DNA from: Streptomyces sp. SID4985
GTDB lineage: Bacteria; Actinomycetota; Actinomycetes; Streptomycetales; Streptomycetaceae
Assembly (NCBI RefSeq): GCF_009863025.1
Contig: NZ_WWIR01000244.1
Location: 1 to 33,468, forward strand
Direction of reading: 5' to 3'
Length of the DNA stretch: 33,468 nt
Shown here in pieces: positions 32,138-33,468 of this stretch. Under the pieces are notes generated by a model. The model did no database searches and was not told the DNA's origin. It worked only from the letters and a program-made list of their open reading frames with translations. Every line of letters starts with the position of its first letter. Within the stretch, counting starts at the first letter, position 1. Both the position numbers and the translations under genes were made by a program.

Positions 32138-33468
32138 TCACACCGTCCGCGCCGTCCCCGTCCCCTTCTCCGCGTCCAGCGCGTACACGCAGCGGTCCTT
32201 GCTGCAGGCGTAGACCACGCCGTCCTTGACGACCAGGGAACCGGTGATCTCGCCGCCGGTGGCGAGTTTCCAGCGGAGGCGGCCGTCGTCGGCCTTGAGG
32301 GTGTAGATGAGGGCGTCGGTGGAGCCGAAGTGGATGCGGCCCTCGGCGACGGAGGGGGCGCCGACGACGTCGCCGCCCGCCTGGAAGCGCCACTTGGGGG
32401 TGCCGGTCACGGCGTCCAGGGTGTAGAGGCCCTTGCCGCTGCCCACGTGGACGTGGCCGCCCGCGACCAGTACCGGCTCGACGGAGGCGCGGGACTCGGT
32501 GGCGATGCGCCAGCGGTCGCGGCCGTCGGCGGCGTCGAGGGCGTAGACCGTGCCGAGGTAGTCGGCGAGGTAGACACCGCCGCCGGTGACCGCGGCGCCG
32601 GGGACGAAGGCGGGCGGGGCGAGGAAGACCGCCGGGGCCTCGAAGTGCCAGCGCACGCGTCCCGTGGCCGCCTCGATGGCGAGGACGCGGCTGCCCGCAC
32701 AGAGGTAGACGTGGCCGTCGTCGGCCGGGGTGAGCCGGACCGGGACACCGCCGCAGGAGGCCGCGTCGCCGACGGGGTAGGACCAGCGCTCCTCGCCGGT
32801 GCGGGCCTCCAGGGCGCGCAGCCGGGCGTCCTGCCAGACGTAGACCGTGCCGTCGTGGACGACGGGTCCGGCCTCCGGGGACTCGAAGTCCGTCTGGCAG
32901 CCGCTGATCTCCCACAGCTTCTGGCCGCCGGCCGCCTCCCACGCCTGGGCGCCGCCGCCCCGGGTGCCGGTGACGACGGTGCCCCGGTCGGCCTTGAGGG
33001 AGTACACCCAGGCGTCCGTGGACAGCCGCCACAGGTCGGTGCCCTCGCGGGCGTCCAGGGCGAACAGGGTGGGCCCGTCGGAGGCGTGGATACGGCCGTC
33101 GGCGATGGTCATGGACCAGGCCACGTCGCGCGTCTTGAAGCGGCGGCGGCCGGTGGCCACGTCGAGGGCGTGCACCTCGAAGGAGGTGACGTAGACGAGG
33201 TCGCCGTCGACCGAGGGGGTGCCCCACACGTCGTTGGACATGCGGAACCGCCAGGGCCGCCAGCCGATCGTCTCCGGCTCCTGCGCCGGTACGGGCGGTA
33301 CGGCGGGGTCGGCGCCGAGGACGCCGGGGCGCGGCCGGGACCAGCTGGCGACCAGGCCCGCCTCCGGCGGCGGCGCCTTGACGGCGGCGGCACGGGCGTC
33401 GGCGACGCGCGGTCCGGGCCCGATGGGCACCTCGACCCCGGCGAGCCGGACCGGCCCGGTGTCGGGGC
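32138..33468 (-). CDS. afsK: AfsK C-terminal PQQ-type beta-propeller region (5' partial)
   Basis: The frame is open to the right edge with no stop, so the window holds only the C-terminal ~443 codons; GTG 33430 is internal. Eight to nine repeats with the pattern VY...G.LYALDA.TG...W (for example TVYALDAADGRDRWR, YTLDAVTGTPKWRF) form a PQQ-type propeller. In Streptomyces this architecture, next to afsR/afsS, identifies AfsK, a kinase with an N-terminal Ser/Thr kinase domain that phosphorylates AfsR. The kinase domain itself is outside the window. Confidence 0.8.
   Translation of the reverse strand, partial: PDTGPVRLAGVEVPIGPGPRVADARAAAVKAPPPEAGLVASWSRPRPGVLGADPAVPPVPAQEPETIGWRPWRFRMSNDVWGTPSVDGDLVYVTSFEVHALDVATGRRRFKTRDVAWSMTIADGRIHASDGPTLFALDAREGTDLWRLSTDAWVYSLKADRGTVVTGTRGGGAQAWEAAGGQKLWEISGCQTDFESPEAGPVVHDGTVYVWQDARLRALEARTGEERWSYPVGDAASCGGVPVRLTPADDGHVYLCAGSRVLAIEAATGRVRWHFEAPAVFLAPPAFVPGAAVTGGGVYLADYLGTVYALDAADGRDRWRIATESRASVEPVLVAGGHVHVGSGKGLYTLDAVTGTPKWRFQAGGDVVGAPSVAEGRIHFGSTDALIYTLKADDGRLRWKLATGGEITGSLVVKDGVVYACSKDRCVYALDAEKGTGTARTV

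Overview
The window is chromosomal DNA of very high G+C with the dense, strongly biased codon use of a Streptomyces or close relative. The strongest anchors are at the right end: an AfsR-type SARP/NB-ARC/TPR regulator, the tiny repeat protein AfsS, and the C-terminal beta-propeller of AfsK, the serine/threonine kinase that acts on AfsR. A fused FO synthase (FbiC, coenzyme F420) and a WhiJ-type regulatory trio (XRE/DUF5753, DUF397, HATPase) also point to Streptomyces.

Left part (1-13.6 kb): the 3' part of a D-Ala-D-Ala carboxypeptidase with a very long disordered N-terminal region; a multi-pass membrane protein with an internal 55-residue duplication; an ADP-ribosylglycohydrolase homologue whose metal-binding aspartates are replaced; a sodium:solute symporter and a LysR regulator on the minus strand; a divergent MFS transporter with a rare TTA codon; then a three-gene ABC transporter operon preceded by an attenuator-like leader, and a DUF2165-type membrane protein.

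Middle part (13.6-19.2 kb), an accessory patch: a frameshifted gene remnant, a small zinc-ribbon gene, an IS5-family element whose two transposase frames are joined by a likely -1 frameshift, and a NUDIX hydrolase that appears to lie inside the element's inverted repeats. A LysE exporter, an unknown gene, the DUF397/XRE pair, a divergent HATPase and a cysteine-less L,D-transpeptidase-like protein follow.

Right part (19.2 kb to the end): fbiC, then a minus-strand operon (24920 down to 21909) encoding a WXG100-like protein, a predicted papain-like cysteine peptidase without a signal peptide, a chagasin-like (I42) inhibitor lipoprotein and a small unknown protein. A peptidase next to an inhibitor of the matching class suggests a type VII-exported enzyme with its own surface-anchored protector; this is my main candidate for an undescribed system. 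AfsR is divergent from that operon, followed by AfsS with a promoter carrying 11-nt direct repeats, a membrane-anchored endonuclease/exonuclease/phosphatase protein, an overlapping response regulator/histidine kinase pair, a secreted His/Ser-rich protein and the AfsK C-terminus, which runs off the right edge.

All family names come from reading motifs; no database search was possible.
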